Assembly: GCA_027486495.1 (NCBI GenBank)
Contig: JAIXOZ010000056.1
Coordinates: 1-32,907 of the forward strand
DNA length: 32,907 bases
Direction: 5' to 3'
DNA from: Comamonadaceae bacterium
GTDB taxonomy: Bacteria; Pseudomonadota; Gammaproteobacteria; Burkholderiales; Burkholderiaceae_C
The notes below the pieces were generated by a model, which was given only the letters and a program-made list of their open reading frames with translations, was not told the DNA's origin and did not search any database. This document shows positions 17,770-26,352 of the stretch, in pieces. How positions within the stretch are numbered: position 1 is the first letter of the stretch; every line of letters starts with the position of its first letter. Made by a program: the position numbers and the translations under genes.

Positions 17770-18645
17770 TCAACGCCCCAAATAAACTTCAATCACCCGC
17801 TCGTCGGCCTGCACCTGATCGAGCGTGCCTTGGGCCAACACCGCGCCATCGCACAGCACGGTGACGATGTCCGAGATGGTGCGGATGAAGCCCATGTCGT
17901 GCTCCACCACCATCAGCGAGTGCTTGCCTTTGAGCGAGAGGAACAACTCGGCCGTGCGCTCGGTCTCAAAGTCGGTCATGCCCGCCACCGGTTCGTCGAG
18001 CAGCAGCAACTGGGGGTCTTGCATGAGCAGCATGCCGATCTCCAGCCACTGCTTTTGTCCATGGCTGAGCGTGCCCGCCTGCACCCGCACGCTGTCCGCT
18101 AGGTGGATGGTGTGCAGCACTTCAGCCAGGCGGTCGCTTTGGCGCGAATCGAGCTTGAAAAACATCGAGGCCTTCACACCCTTGTTGGTCTTCAAGGCCA
18201 GCTCCAGGTTTTCAAACACGCTCAGGTGCTCGAAGACCGTAGGCTTTTGAAATTTACGGCCAATGCCCAATTGCGCGATCTCGGGTTCGTTGTACCGCAG
18301 CAAGTCGATGGTGCTGCCAAAGAACACGCGGCCTTCGTCGGGGCGGGTTTTGCCGGTGATGATGTCCATCATCGTGGTCTTGCCCGCGCCGTTGGGGCCA
18401 ATGATGCAGCGCAGCTCACCAGGCGCGATGTCCAGCGACAGCTTGTTGATGGCCTTGAAGCCGTCAAAGCTCACACTCACGTCTTCCAGATACAGGATGC
18501 GGCCATGGGTCACATCGACTTGGTTGGCGTCGTGCACCACGCGCCCATAGCCCGCGGTTCGGCCACCGGATTCTGTGGATTCAACGCGTTGTTGGGCCAC
18601 GCGGGCCACACGTTCAGCGCCTTTTTCCAGCAGATCGGGCGTCAT
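17770..18645 (-). CDS. urtD: Urea ABC transporter ATP-binding subunit UrtD
   Basis: 291-residue LivG-like ATPase. About 50 N-terminal residues of low conservation precede the domain, which starts near HGRILYLEDVSVSFDGF. Walker A GPNGAGKTT is near residue 84, signature LSHGQKQW near 193, Walker B LLLLDEPVAGM near 214, and the switch histidine in VVEHDMGF near 247. The ATG at 18645 overlaps the urtC stop by four bases (ATGA). The LSHGQKQWLEIGMLL and EPVAGMTDFETE wording is typical of UrtD rather than LivG. Confidence 0.95.
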   Translation of the reverse strand: MTPDLLEKGAERVARVAQQRVESTESGGRTAGYGRVVHDANQVDVTHGRILYLEDVSVSFDGFKAINKLSLDIAPGELRCIIGPNGAGKTTMMDIITGKTRPDEGRVFFGSTIDLLRYNEPEIAQLGIGRKFQKPTVFEHLSVFENLELALKTNKGVKASMFFKLDSRQSDRLAEVLHTIHLADSVRVQAGTLSHGQKQWLEIGMLLMQDPQLLLLDEPVAGMTDFETERTAELFLSLKGKHSLMVVEHDMGFIRTISDIVTVLCDGAVLAQGTLDQVQADERVIEVYLGR

Positions 18646-19805
18646 GCGGCACCGCCTTTCTTGGCCTGGGCGTCTGGCATGGGTTCTGTGGGTGTCTGCG
18701 CGGTCTCGCGTTTTCGCCAAACTTTGCGCACCAAGCCCACCACACCCTGCGGCATGTACAGGGTCACACCCATGAACAGCGCACCCAAAAAGTACAGCCA
18801 AAACTCTGGCGCACTCACCGTGAGCCAGCTCTTGGCACCGTTGACCAAAAACGCCCCCACGATGGGACCGATCAAGGTGCCGCGCCCGCCCACCGCCGCC
18901 CACACCGCGATTTCAATCGAGTTGGCCGCGCTCATCTCGCCGGGGTTGATGATGCCCACTTGCGGCACATACAAAGCCCCGGCAATGCCGCACATCACGG
19001 CAGAGATCACCCAGATGCTCAGCTTGTAGGGCAGCGGCGAATAGCCCGAAAACATGACCCGCGTTTCGGCATCGCGAATCGCCATCAACACGCGGCCGTA
19101 CTTGCTGCCCACCAGCCAGCGCGAGAACAGATAAAAGCCCAACAAGGTCAAACCGGTGATGACAAACAGCGTCATGCGCATGCCGGGGGTGGCAATGGGC
19201 AAATCAAGAATGCGCTTGAAATCGGTAAAGCCGTTGTTGCCACCCAGCCCGGTTTCGTTGCGGAAAAACAAGAGCATGGCCGCATAGGTCAGGGCCTGGG
19301 TGATGATGGAAAAATACACGCCCTTGATGCGCGAGCGAAAGGCAAAGTAACCAAACACAAAAGCGATCACACCGGGTACCAGCACCACCAGCGCCAGCGT
19401 GGCCCCAAAGTTGTCCGACAGCATCCAGTGCCAGGGCAGCTCTTTCCAATCCAGAAACACCATGAAGTCGGGCAAATCGCTTTTGTAGTTGCCGTCTTGG
19501 CCAATCTGCCGCATGAGGTACATGCCCATGACATAGCCACCCAAGGCAAAAAACAAACCATGGCCCAGCGACAAGATGCCGGTGTAGCCCCAGATCAAGT
19601 CCATGGCCAGCGCGCAGATGGCGTAGCACATGATCTTGCCAATCAAGGCGATGGCGTAATCGCTCAAATGGAAGGCGCTGCCCTCAGGCACCCACAAGTT
19701 GAAGACCGGCGCCAGCACGCCGACCACGATCAGCGCCAGCCAAAACGCCGACCAGGATTGACGGCCCATCAAGGTGGCAGGGGTGGGGAGTTCCAAATTT
19801 TTCAT
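18642..19805 (-). CDS. urtC: Urea ABC transporter permease UrtC
   Basis: 387-residue LivM-like inner-membrane permease with about nine to ten membrane segments. Features include DLIWGYTGILSLGHGLFFALGG near residue 67 and the coupling-loop sequence AIRDAETRVMFSGY near 237. The ATG at 19805 is favoured because a GAGGA ribosome site lies eight bases ahead. A GTG at 19823, overlapping the urtB stop as GTGA, would add six residues. It pairs with UrtB to form the urea channel. Confidence 0.95.
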   Translation of the reverse strand: MKNLELPTPATLMGRQSWSAFWLALIVVGVLAPVFNLWVPEGSAFHLSDYAIALIGKIMCYAICALAMDLIWGYTGILSLGHGLFFALGGYVMGMYLMRQIGQDGNYKSDLPDFMVFLDWKELPWHWMLSDNFGATLALVVLVPGVIAFVFGYFAFRSRIKGVYFSIITQALTYAAMLLFFRNETGLGGNNGFTDFKRILDLPIATPGMRMTLFVITGLTLLGFYLFSRWLVGSKYGRVLMAIRDAETRVMFSGYSPLPYKLSIWVISAVMCGIAGALYVPQVGIINPGEMSAANSIEIAVWAAVGGRGTLIGPIVGAFLVNGAKSWLTVSAPEFWLYFLGALFMGVTLYMPQGVVGLVRKVWRKRETAQTPTEPMPDAQAKKGGAA

Positions 19806-19819
19806 GTTCAGGGTCCTCG

Positions 19820-21412
19820 TCACGCTTCAGCGCTGCGCCCCTTCATCGCGAAGATGCCTTGCGGGCGCTTCTGGATGAAGATGATGATGAACACCAGCAC
19901 GGCAATCTTGGCGAGCACCGCGCCCGTCCAGCCTTCCAGCAACTTGTTGACCAAGCCCAGGCCCAAAGCGGCATAGACCGTGCCTGCGAGTTGCCCAACA
20001 CCACCCAGCACCACCACCATGAACGCGTCCACGATGTAGCTTTGGCCCAGATCAGGCCCCACATTGCCCACTTGGCTGAGCGCGCAGCCCGCCAGGCCCG
20101 CAATGCCCGAACCCAAGGCAAAAGCATAGGTGTCGATGCGCGCCGTGTTCACGCCCATGCACGAGGCCATGGGGCGGTTTTGCGTGACGCCGCGCACAAA
20201 CAAACCCAGCCGGGTTCTGCCAATCAAGAGCGCCACCCCGACCAACACCGCCAGCGCAAACACGATGATCAGCACCCGGTTCCAAGGCAGCTGCAGGTTG
20301 GGCAGCAGCAGCAGCGAACCGCTCATCCAGGAAGGGTTTTCCACACCCACGTTTTGCGCGCCAAACAGGCTGCGCACGCCTTGCATCAGCACCAAGCTGA
20401 TGCCCCAGGTGGCCAGCAGGGTCTCGAGCGGGCGGCCATACAAATGCTGCAGCACCGCGCGCTCCATCACCGCACCCACCAAGGCTGCCGTCAAAAAGGC
20501 CACCGGCATCGCCACAAACAGGTAGGCGTCAAACACGCCCGGCAAATGCTCGCGAAACAGCGCCTGCACCACATAGGTGGCATAGGCGCCAATCATCATC
20601 AACTCGCCATGCGCCATGTTGATGACGCCCATCAGGCCATAAGTAATGGCCAAGCCCAGCGCCACCAGCAGCAAGATCGAGCCCAGGCTGAGCCCGGTGA
20701 ACATGGCCCCCAAGCGCTCGCCCCAGCGCAGGCTGTCCTGCACTTGGTTCAAAGCGGATTGGATTTGTTTTTGGACCGCAGAATCTTGTTCTTGGCTCAG
20801 TTGCTGGTTCAAAAGCAGCAGGGTCTCGGGTTGCTTGCTTTGCGCCAACTCTCGGGCGGCCAGCAATCGGTCGTTTGCAGCCTCGCTGCTCAGGCGGGCC
20901 GCTGCGCGGGCTTGGCGCACCAGGCTTTGCACGGTGGGGTCTTTTTCAGCCGCCAATGCTTTCTCAAGCAAGGGGGCGCGGCTGGTATAGGGTTCTTTGA
21001 GCAGCGCCAAGGCCGCTTGCCTGCGCAGCTTCACATCGGGGCTGAACAACTTCAAGGCCGCCAGGGCCGTGTCGATTTCGCCACGCAGGCGGTTGTTCAG
21101 CATCACATCTTCGGCGTCTGGCGGCACGGTAACCGCTTGTCCGGTGACAGGGTCCAGGCCTTGCCCGTCGCGCACCACGATCACACGATCGCCTGCCATC
21201 TTGACCACGTCATCGGCCAGTGCTTGCAGGTAGGCGGCGGGGTTTTCGCTGCCTTGGGCCACCGCTTTGGAGATGGCCTCTACGCGGGCATCGCTCTCGC
21301 CCACGGCCATACCTCTGGCTTCTTCCATCGTCAGGGCTTGTGCGGAAGACAGGCCCCACAAGGCGCAGGCCATCCACGCCGCTTTCATCGTCCATCTTTT
21401 GATGTTGCTCAT
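19820..21412 (-). CDS. urtB: Urea ABC transporter permease UrtB with N-terminal periplasmic domain
   Basis: 530-residue LivH-like permease. Residues 1-25 look like a signal sequence (ACALWGLSSAQA), followed by a roughly 200-residue helical, HEAT-like extracytoplasmic region (many LxxAxxALLKE repeats). The membrane domain begins near LGAMFTGLSLGSILLL and includes GLMGVINMAHGEL. This two-part form is the normal proteobacterial UrtB. I start it at ATG 21412. The frame stays open to 21550, but that extra part encodes REP palindromes (IPAFAGMT, FPRRWES), which are not real protein. The ribosome site is weak, and ATG 21388 is an alternative. Confidence 0.93.
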   Translation of the reverse strand: MSNIKRWTMKAAWMACALWGLSSAQALTMEEARGMAVGESDARVEAISKAVAQGSENPAAYLQALADDVVKMAGDRVIVVRDGQGLDPVTGQAVTVPPDAEDVMLNNRLRGEIDTALAALKLFSPDVKLRRQAALALLKEPYTSRAPLLEKALAAEKDPTVQSLVRQARAAARLSSEAANDRLLAARELAQSKQPETLLLLNQQLSQEQDSAVQKQIQSALNQVQDSLRWGERLGAMFTGLSLGSILLLVALGLAITYGLMGVINMAHGELMMIGAYATYVVQALFREHLPGVFDAYLFVAMPVAFLTAALVGAVMERAVLQHLYGRPLETLLATWGISLVLMQGVRSLFGAQNVGVENPSWMSGSLLLLPNLQLPWNRVLIIVFALAVLVGVALLIGRTRLGLFVRGVTQNRPMASCMGVNTARIDTYAFALGSGIAGLAGCALSQVGNVGPDLGQSYIVDAFMVVVLGGVGQLAGTVYAALGLGLVNKLLEGWTGAVLAKIAVLVFIIIFIQKRPQGIFAMKGRSAEA

Positions 21413-21455
21413 GTCATGTTCAGCATTAGTTCGCCAAGGCAAGCTCGGACTTGAG

Positions 21456-21585
21456 ATGGATTCCCACCTGCGCGGGAATGACAGCATTTCCATCAATCCG
21501 ATGATTGACAAGTGTCGTGTCATCCCCGCGAATGCGGGGATCCATCTCATTGAGCGTCATAGATTCCCGCAAGCACGGGAATGAC
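21456..21585. repeat. Three REP-like palindromes between urtA and urtB
   Basis: Three elements, at 21456-21482 (ATTCCCACCTGCGCGGGAAT), 21518-21545 (ATCCCCGCGAATGCGGGGAT) and 21558-21585 (ATTCCCGCAAGCACGGGAAT), share the same stem in alternating orientation. Their position right after urtA suggests a role in protecting or ending the urtA message, giving more binding protein than permease. Confidence 0.8.
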
Positions 21586-21597
21586 ATTCGGACCTGA

Positions 21598-22878
21598 TCA
21601 CTTCTTGGCTGGCTCATCAGGCTTTTTGTCGTTGCCAGGGATGTAGGGGCTCCAAGGCTTGGCTTTCACAGGGCCGGGTGTCTTCCAGACCACGTTGAAC
21701 TGGCCGTCGGCCTTGATCTCGCCAATGAACACCGACTTGTGCAGGTGGTGGTTTTTCTCATCCATCTTGCTGGTGATGCCGCTGGGCGCCTTGAAGGTTT
21801 GGCCCGCCATGGCGGCGATCACTTTGTCGGTGTCCGTGGTCTTGGCTTTTTCCACCGCTTGCTTCCACATGTTGATGCCGATGTAAGTCGCTTCCATCGG
21901 ATCGTTTGTGAGAGGCTTGTCTTTGTGACCAGCGATGTTTTTGGCCTTGGCATAGGCCGCCCACTTTTTGGTGAACTCGTCGTTGGCGGGGTTCTTGATG
22001 GACATGAAGTAGTTCCATGCCGCCAGGTGACCGACCAAAGGCTTGGTGTCCACGCCGCGCAGCTCTTCTTCACCCACCGAGAAAGCCACCACGGGCACGT
22101 CTTTGGCTTTCAGGCCCGCGTTGCCCAGCTCTTTGTAGAAAGGCACGTTGGAGTCACCGTTGATGGTGGAGACCACAGCGGTCTTGCCACCGGCAGAAAA
22201 CTTCTTCACATCGGCCACGATGGTTTGGTAATCGGAGTGACCAAACGGGGTGTACTTTTCGTCAATGTCGCTGTCTTTCACGCCCTTGCTTTTCAGGTAG
22301 GCGCGCAAGATTTTGTTGGTGGTACGGGGGTACACATAGTCGGTGCCCAGCAAGACCCAGCGCTTGGCGCTGCCGCCTTCTTTGCTCATGAGGTAGTCCA
22401 CCGCAGGAATCGCTTGCTGGTTCGGCGCAGCGCCGGTGTAGAACACATTTTTGGACAGCTCTTCACCTTCGTACTGCACGGGGTAGAACAGCAGGCCGTT
22501 CATTTCTTCAACGACAGGCAAAACCGATTTGCGTGACACCGAAGTCCAGCAACCGAAGATCACCGAGACTTTGTCTTGACCGAGCAACTGCTTGGTTTTT
22601 TCAGCAAACAGGGGCCAGTTGGAGGCCGGGTCCACGATCACGGGCTCGAGCTTTTTGCCGAGTACGCCACCCTTGGCGTTGATTTCGTCGATGGCCATGA
22701 GCACGGTGTCTTTGAGCACCGTCTCGGAAATCGCCATGGTGCCGGACAAGCTGTGCAGCACGCCCACTTTGATGGTGTTGCCCGCTTGCGCTTGGGCTTG
22801 GGTTGCAGCGCTCAGGCAGCCAGCCACGAGGGCGGCTGCGGTCGCAAGGACTTTGAGGTTACCACGGCGGTTCATCAT
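21598..22878 (-). CDS. urtA: Urea ABC transporter substrate-binding protein UrtA
   Basis: 426-residue periplasmic urea receptor. Signal peptide at 1-31 (RRGNLKVLATAAALVAGCLSA, AQAQA), then NTIKVGVLHSLSGTMAISE, FGCWTSVSRKSVLPV near 110, NGLLFYPVQYEGEE near 127, and the GDSNVPFYKELGNAGL stretch near 245, all standard for UrtA. A GGAG ribosome site lies seven bases before the ATG pair at 22878/22875. It is the first gene of the operon, transcribed away from ureA from a sigma-54-type promoter. REP elements follow it. Confidence 0.96.
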   Translation of the reverse strand: MMNRRGNLKVLATAAALVAGCLSAATQAQAQAGNTIKVGVLHSLSGTMAISETVLKDTVLMAIDEINAKGGVLGKKLEPVIVDPASNWPLFAEKTKQLLGQDKVSVIFGCWTSVSRKSVLPVVEEMNGLLFYPVQYEGEELSKNVFYTGAAPNQQAIPAVDYLMSKEGGSAKRWVLLGTDYVYPRTTNKILRAYLKSKGVKDSDIDEKYTPFGHSDYQTIVADVKKFSAGGKTAVVSTINGDSNVPFYKELGNAGLKAKDVPVVAFSVGEEELRGVDTKPLVGHLAAWNYFMSIKNPANDEFTKKWAAYAKAKNIAGHKDKPLTNDPMEATYIGINMWKQAVEKAKTTDTDKVIAAMAGQTFKAPSGITSKMDEKNHHLHKSVFIGEIKADGQFNVVWKTPGPVKAKPWSPYIPGNDKKPDEPAKK

Positions 22879-22945
22879 GAGATCACTCCAATCAGGAAGG
22901 TAGGTTGTTCAAACACGCGCAGGTTTGCTGCGCTGCAGCACCATC

Positions 22946-22961
22946 AGCAATCACCGTGCCA
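22946..22961 (-). promoter_or_regulatory. Sigma-54 promoter of urtABCDE
   Basis: On the minus strand TGGCACGGTGATTGCT matches the sigma-54 consensus TGGCACG-N4-TTGCW at every specified base. GG is at 22960-22959 and GC at 22948-22947, ten bases apart. Transcription should start near 22935, leaving a 57-base leader before urtA. Confidence 0.87.
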
Positions 22962-22979
22962 GCTCAAAAACATGTCGGA

Positions 22980-23018
22980 TGCACCAAGTGTTGGCATGGG
23001 TTTTCCATAGAAAAACCC
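22980..23018. promoter_or_regulatory. Candidate shared activator site between urtA and ureA
   Basis: TGCACCAAGTGTTGGCA (22980-22996) has a perfect NtrC half-site TGCACCA and a weaker partner. A second dyad, GGGTTTT (22998-23004) with AAAACCC (23012-23018), follows. Both lie between the two outward-facing sigma-54 promoters, so one activator could serve both operons. A further TGCACCA occurs at 23064-23070. NtrC as the binder is inference. Confidence 0.5.
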
Positions 23019-23030
23019 TGCTCCCTATAA

Positions 23031-23046
23031 AGGCACGCTCTTTGCT
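23031..23046 (+). promoter_or_regulatory. Sigma-54 promoter of the ureABCEFG operon
   Basis: AGGCACGCTCTTTGCT has GG at 23032-23033 and GC at 23044-23045 with ten bases between, and matches TGGCACG-N4-TTGCW except for the first base. The start would be near 23057, about 35 bases before ureA. Confidence 0.8.
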
Positions 23047-23091
23047 TGTGTTGTCGCATCTGATGCACCAAACCACTCACCACGCACCAAT

Positions 23092-23394
23092 ATGGAACTC
23101 ACCCCCCGCGAAAAAGACAAGCTGCTGATCTTCACCGCAGGCCTTTTGGCCGAACGCCGCAAGGCCCGAGGACTGAAACTCAACTACCCCGAAGCCATGG
23201 CCCTGATCAGTGCCGCTGTCATGGAAGGCGCTCGAGACGGCAAAACAGTCGCCCAACTGATGAGCGAAGGCCGCACCGTGTTGACGCGTGCTGACGTCAT
23301 GGACGGCATCGCTGAAATGATCCCGGACATCCAGGTCGAGGCCACATTTCCCGATGGCACCAAATTGGTGACCGTGCACCAACCCATTGTTTGA
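23092..23394 (+). CDS. ureA: Urease gamma subunit UreA
   Basis: 100-residue structural subunit of the (UreABC)3 urease, which hydrolyses urea to ammonia and carbamate in the cytoplasm. Sequence is canonical from [14 protein letters not shown] through [19 protein letters not shown], to [17 protein letters not shown], and the length is exactly as expected. First gene of the operon, 35 bases downstream of a predicted sigma-54 transcription start. No strong ribosome site precedes the ATG (CACGCACCAAT). Confidence 0.98.
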   Translation: MELTPREKDKLLIFTAGLLAERRKARGLKLNYPEAMALISAAVMEGARDGKTVAQLMSEGRTVLTRADVMDGIAEMIPDIQVEATFPDGTKLVTVHQPIV

Positions 23395-23411
23395 ACTTCG
23401 AAAGCATTGCC

Positions 23412-23591
23412 ATGCGCATCCCAACGTCATCACATCTTTTTGTCGCCGCACTTGCTGGCTTGCACGCCCCCGTTTGGGCACACGACGGGCATGGCCTGTG
23501 GGGCAGCCACTGGCACGCCACGGACGCCCTGGGTTTTGCCGTCGCCATCGCAGTGGCTTTGGCCGTGTGGGCCATTGGCCGTCGCAAATAA
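23412..23591 (+). CDS. Small His-rich membrane protein between ureA and ureB
   Basis: 59 residues. A signal-like start (SHLFVAALAGLHAPVWA) is followed by a short His-rich segment HDGHGLWGSHWH, one hydrophobic helix (LGFAVAIAVALAVWAIG) and a positive end GRRK. Expected topology: cleaved or anchored N-terminus, His-rich loop in the periplasm, basic tail in the cytoplasm. A TTG at 23391 overlapping the ureA stop would add seven residues. Position in the operon and the five histidines from residue 24 on suggest a nickel-related role, but that is inference. I do not know a characterised relative. It fills most of the gap between ureA and ureB. Confidence 0.7.
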   Translation: MRIPTSSHLFVAALAGLHAPVWAHDGHGLWGSHWHATDALGFAVAIAVALAVWAIGRRK

Positions 23592-23600
23592 GGGGGCCGC

Positions 23601-23930
23601 ATGATCCCCGGTGAATTTCTGATCGACCCCGGCCAACACGCCCTGAACGTGGGCCGCCGCACCTGCACCCTGGTGGTGCAAAACGCCAGCGACCGACCCA
23701 TCCAAGTGGGCTCGCATTACCACTTTGCCGAGACCAACGCGGGCTTGCGCTTTGACCGCGCTGCCGCACATGGCATGCGCCTGAACATCGCTTCGGGCAT
23801 GGCCGTGCGCTTTGAGCCAGGCCAACACCGCACGGTGGAGCTGGTGGACTATGCGGGTGACCGTGTGGTCTACGGCTTTCGCGGTCTGACCCAAGGCGCA
23901 CTCGACGCCAACAAAACAAAAGGCAGCTGA
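23601..23930 (+). CDS. ureB: Urease beta subunit UreB
   Basis: 109-residue structural subunit of urease. Canonical motifs: [10 protein letters not shown] at the start, [21 protein letters not shown] near 26, [16 protein letters not shown] near 60, and [12 protein letters not shown] near 89. It has the usual length. It follows the small His-rich gene by nine bases and precedes ureC by one base, so it should be translated together with ureC. Confidence 0.97.
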   Translation: MIPGEFLIDPGQHALNVGRRTCTLVVQNASDRPIQVGSHYHFAETNAGLRFDRAAAHGMRLNIASGMAVRFEPGQHRTVELVDYAGDRVVYGFRGLTQGALDANKTKGS

Positions 23931-23931
23931 C

Positions 23932-25650
23932 ATGGCCCACATCGACAAACGCGCTTATGCCGAAACCTTCGGCCCCACCGTGGGCGACCGCGTACGCCTG
24001 GCCGACACGGCCTTGGTCATTGAGGTGGAAAAAGATTTCACGCTGCAGGCGGGCAGCTATGGTGAAGAGGTCAAATTCGGTGGTGGCAAAACCATCCGCG
24101 ATGGCATGGCACAGTCACAACGCACAAACGCCGAGGGCGCGATGGATTGCGTGCTCACCAACGCCCTCATCATTGACCACTGGGGCATCGTCAAAGCCGA
24201 CATCGGTTTGCGCGGCAACCGCATCGCAGCCATCGGTAAAGCGGGCAACCCCAACACACAGCCTGGCGTGGACATCGTCATTGGCCCCGGCACCGAGATC
24301 ATCAGCTGCGAAGGCCTGATCGTCACCGCGGGAGGCATCGACTGCCACATCCACTTCATCTGCCCCCAGCAAATTGACGAAGCGCTGACCAGCGGTGTGA
24401 CCACCATGATGGGCGGCGGCACGGGGCCTGCTACCGGCACCTTTGCCACCACCTGCACCCCTGGGCCGTTCAACATCGAGCGCATGCTTCAAGCCGCCGA
24501 CGCCTTCCCCATGAATCTGGGCTTTTTTGGCAAAGGCAATGCCAGCTTGCCTGCCGCCTTGCACGAACAAATCAACGCGGGTGTGATCGGCTTGAAGCTG
24601 CACGAAGACTGGGGCAGTACCCCATCGGCCATCAGCAATTGCCTGGATGTGGCCGACGAGACCGATATCCAAGTGGCCCTGCATTCGGACACGCTCAATG
24701 AATCGGGTTATGTCGAAAACACCATCGCGGCTGCACGGGGCCGTGGGCTGTGCGCCTTCCACACCGAAGGCGCAGGCGGCGGGCACGCGCCCGACATTTT
24801 GAAGGTGGTGGGTCAGGCGAACTTTTTGCCCAGCTCGACCAACCCGACCATGCCTTACACCCACAACACGCTCGACGAGCATGTGGACATGCTCATGGTC
24901 TGCCACCACCTGGATGCCAGCATCGCCGAAGACCTGGCTTTTGCCGAAAGCCGCATCCGCAAAGAAACCATTGCGGCCGAAGACATCCTGCACGACCTGG
25001 GCGCGATCAGCATGATGAGCAGCGACAGCCAAGCCATGGGGCGGGTGGGCGAAGTCATCATCCGCACCTGGCAAACCGCGCACAAAATGAAGCAGCAGCG
25101 CGGCAGCCTGCCCGGCGACACCGACCGCCACGACAACGCCCGCGTCAAACGCTACATCGCCAAGTACACAATCAACCCCGCTATTTCGCACGGCATCAGC
25201 CACGATGTGGGCAGCATCGAAGTGGGCAAGTGGGCCGACCTGGTCATCTGGAAACCGGCCTTCTTTGGTGTCAAGCCATCGATGGTGCTCAAGGGCGGCT
25301 TCATCGCACTGGCGGCCATGGGCGACCCCAATGCGTCCATCCCCACGCCGCAGCCAGTGCACTACCGCCCTATGTTTGGCAGCTTTGGCGGCGCACTCAC
25401 GCGCAGTGCGCTGACCTTCGTTTCCAATGCAGGATTCAATGCGGGCATTGGTGAGCGTTTCGGCTTGCAAAAACCACTGTCCGTGGCACACAGCATCCGG
25501 GGCGTGCGCAAGCAACACATGGTCCACAATGCCTACCTGCCCCACATGGAGGTGGACCCCCAAACCTATGCGGTGCGTGCCGACGGGCAGTTGCTGGTGT
25601 GCGAGCCCGCCACCAGCCTGCCCATGACCCAACGCTACTTTTTGTTCTAA
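23932..25650 (+). CDS. ureC: Urease alpha subunit UreC (catalytic)
   Basis: 572-residue catalytic subunit with the two-nickel centre. All key residues are present with a constant +5 shift from Klebsiella numbering: nickel ligands His139 and His141 (CHIHF), carbamylated Lys222 (GLKLHEDWG), His251 (ALHSD), His277 ([13 protein letters not shown]), and catalytic His325 (MVCHH). The [10 protein letters not shown] stretch near 365 supplies the last ligand. It ends in the family's TQRYFLF. No defect is seen. It lies one base after ureB and six bases before ureE. Confidence 0.98.
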   Translation: MAHIDKRAYAETFGPTVGDRVRLADTALVIEVEKDFTLQAGSYGEEVKFGGGKTIRDGMAQSQRTNAEGAMDCVLTNALIIDHWGIVKADIGLRGNRIAAIGKAGNPNTQPGVDIVIGPGTEIISCEGLIVTAGGIDCHIHFICPQQIDEALTSGVTTMMGGGTGPATGTFATTCTPGPFNIERMLQAADAFPMNLGFFGKGNASLPAALHEQINAGVIGLKLHEDWGSTPSAISNCLDVADETDIQVALHSDTLNESGYVENTIAAARGRGLCAFHTEGAGGGHAPDILKVVGQANFLPSSTNPTMPYTHNTLDEHVDMLMVCHHLDASIAEDLAFAESRIRKETIAAEDILHDLGAISMMSSDSQAMGRVGEVIIRTWQTAHKMKQQRGSLPGDTDRHDNARVKRYIAKYTINPAISHGISHDVGSIEVGKWADLVIWKPAFFGVKPSMVLKGGFIALAAMGDPNASIPTPQPVHYRPMFGSFGGALTRSALTFVSNAGFNAGIGERFGLQKPLSVAHSIRGVRKQHMVHNAYLPHMEVDPQTYAVRADGQLLVCEPATSLPMTQRYFLF

Positions 25651-25656
25651 AGGCCC

Positions 25657-26352
25657 ATGTCCGCTCTGCTCATTTGCTCCAAACTCATGCCCCAAGGCCG
25701 CGGCCTGGCCCGTGTGCTGATCCAACGCGCCAGCACCCTCACGCTCGACTGGGACACCCGCCAAAAAAGTCGGTTTGACGCCACCGACAGCGCAGGCCGT
25801 GCCTTGGGTGTGTTCTTGCCCCGTGGCGCTGTGGTGCGCGGCGGCGATGTGCTGGTGGCCGAAGACGGCTCGCTGGTGCGGGTGGTTGCCGCGCCGCAAG
25901 ACGTGCTGCGCATCACCGCTTGCACCGAGCACGGTTCGCCCTTTGACCTGACGCGTGCCGCTTACCACTTGGGCAACCGCCATGTGCCGATTGAGCTGCA
26001 ACCCGACCACCTCAAGATCGAACCCGACCATGTGCTGGCCGACATGCTGCGGGCCATGCACATGACCGTGGTGGCTGTGTCGGAGCCCTTCGAGCCTGAA
26101 AATGGTGCGTATGGCGAACATGGCGCAGCTTCACATGGGCATGGGCATGAACATGGCCACAGTCACGAACAGGGTCATGCGGATCATGCGCACACAGCCC
26201 ATGCCAAGCCCCATGTGCACGGGCCCGATTGCCAGCACGAACACGCGGCACCTGCAGCCAAGTCGCCAGCAGGCAAGCGCATCGCCATCCCCGTCCGTGC
26301 CGCCCCTGCTGAACCGCATGTACACGGCCCCGGCTGCGGACATGAGCACTGA
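25657..26352 (+). CDS. ureE: Urease nickel chaperone UreE with His-rich tail
   Basis: 231-residue nickel-binding metallochaperone. The peptide-binding N-domain spans about 1-75 and the metal-binding domain about 80-150 ([12 protein letters not shown], then [11 protein letters not shown]). The tail from about residue 150 holds 19 histidines by my count. It includes a run of [11 protein letters not shown] type and two copies of HVHGPxCxHEH, the second forming the very C-terminus. The tail is longer than in most UreE and its terminal motif adds a cysteine to each His cluster. Such tails store or pass nickel. The gene starts six bases after ureC and overlaps ureF by 11 bases. Confidence 0.95.
   Translation: MSALLICSKLMPQGRGLARVLIQRASTLTLDWDTRQKSRFDATDSAGRALGVFLPRGAVVRGGDVLVAEDGSLVRVVAAPQDVLRITACTEHGSPFDLTRAAYHLGNRHVPIELQPDHLKIEPDHVLADMLRAMHMTVVAVSEPFEPENGAYGEHGAASHGHGHEHGHSHEQGHADHAHTAHAKPHVHGPDCQHEHAAPAAKSPAGKRIAIPVRAAPAEPHVHGPGCGHEH

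Noticed and set aside
19859..21454. Long plus-strand open frame opposite urtB
   Set aside because: Shadow of urtB: low complexity, His/Gln/Arg-rich, no domain.
21413..21550. A longer UrtB reading frame starting at 21550
   Set aside because: The extra residues are translations of REP palindromes, with no ribosome site and no family resemblance.
21456..21585. Possible CRISPR array from repeated palindromes
   Set aside because: Only three elements, in alternating orientation and with uneven spacing; no spacers of constant length and no cas genes.
22992..23007. TGGCATGGGTTTTCCA as another sigma-54 promoter
   Set aside because: The -12 element lacks the GC pair (CC instead), and a better match with correct spacing lies 40 bases downstream.
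24115..26121. A 668-residue open frame on the minus strand opposite ureC/ureE
   Set aside because: It mirrors the codon bias of ureC, which is intact and fully explained; the His/Gly-rich composition is typical of a shadow frame in GC-rich DNA.
26102..26341. UreF starting far upstream at 26102
   Set aside because: That stretch is the His-rich ureE tail read in another frame; UreF homology begins only after ATG 26342.
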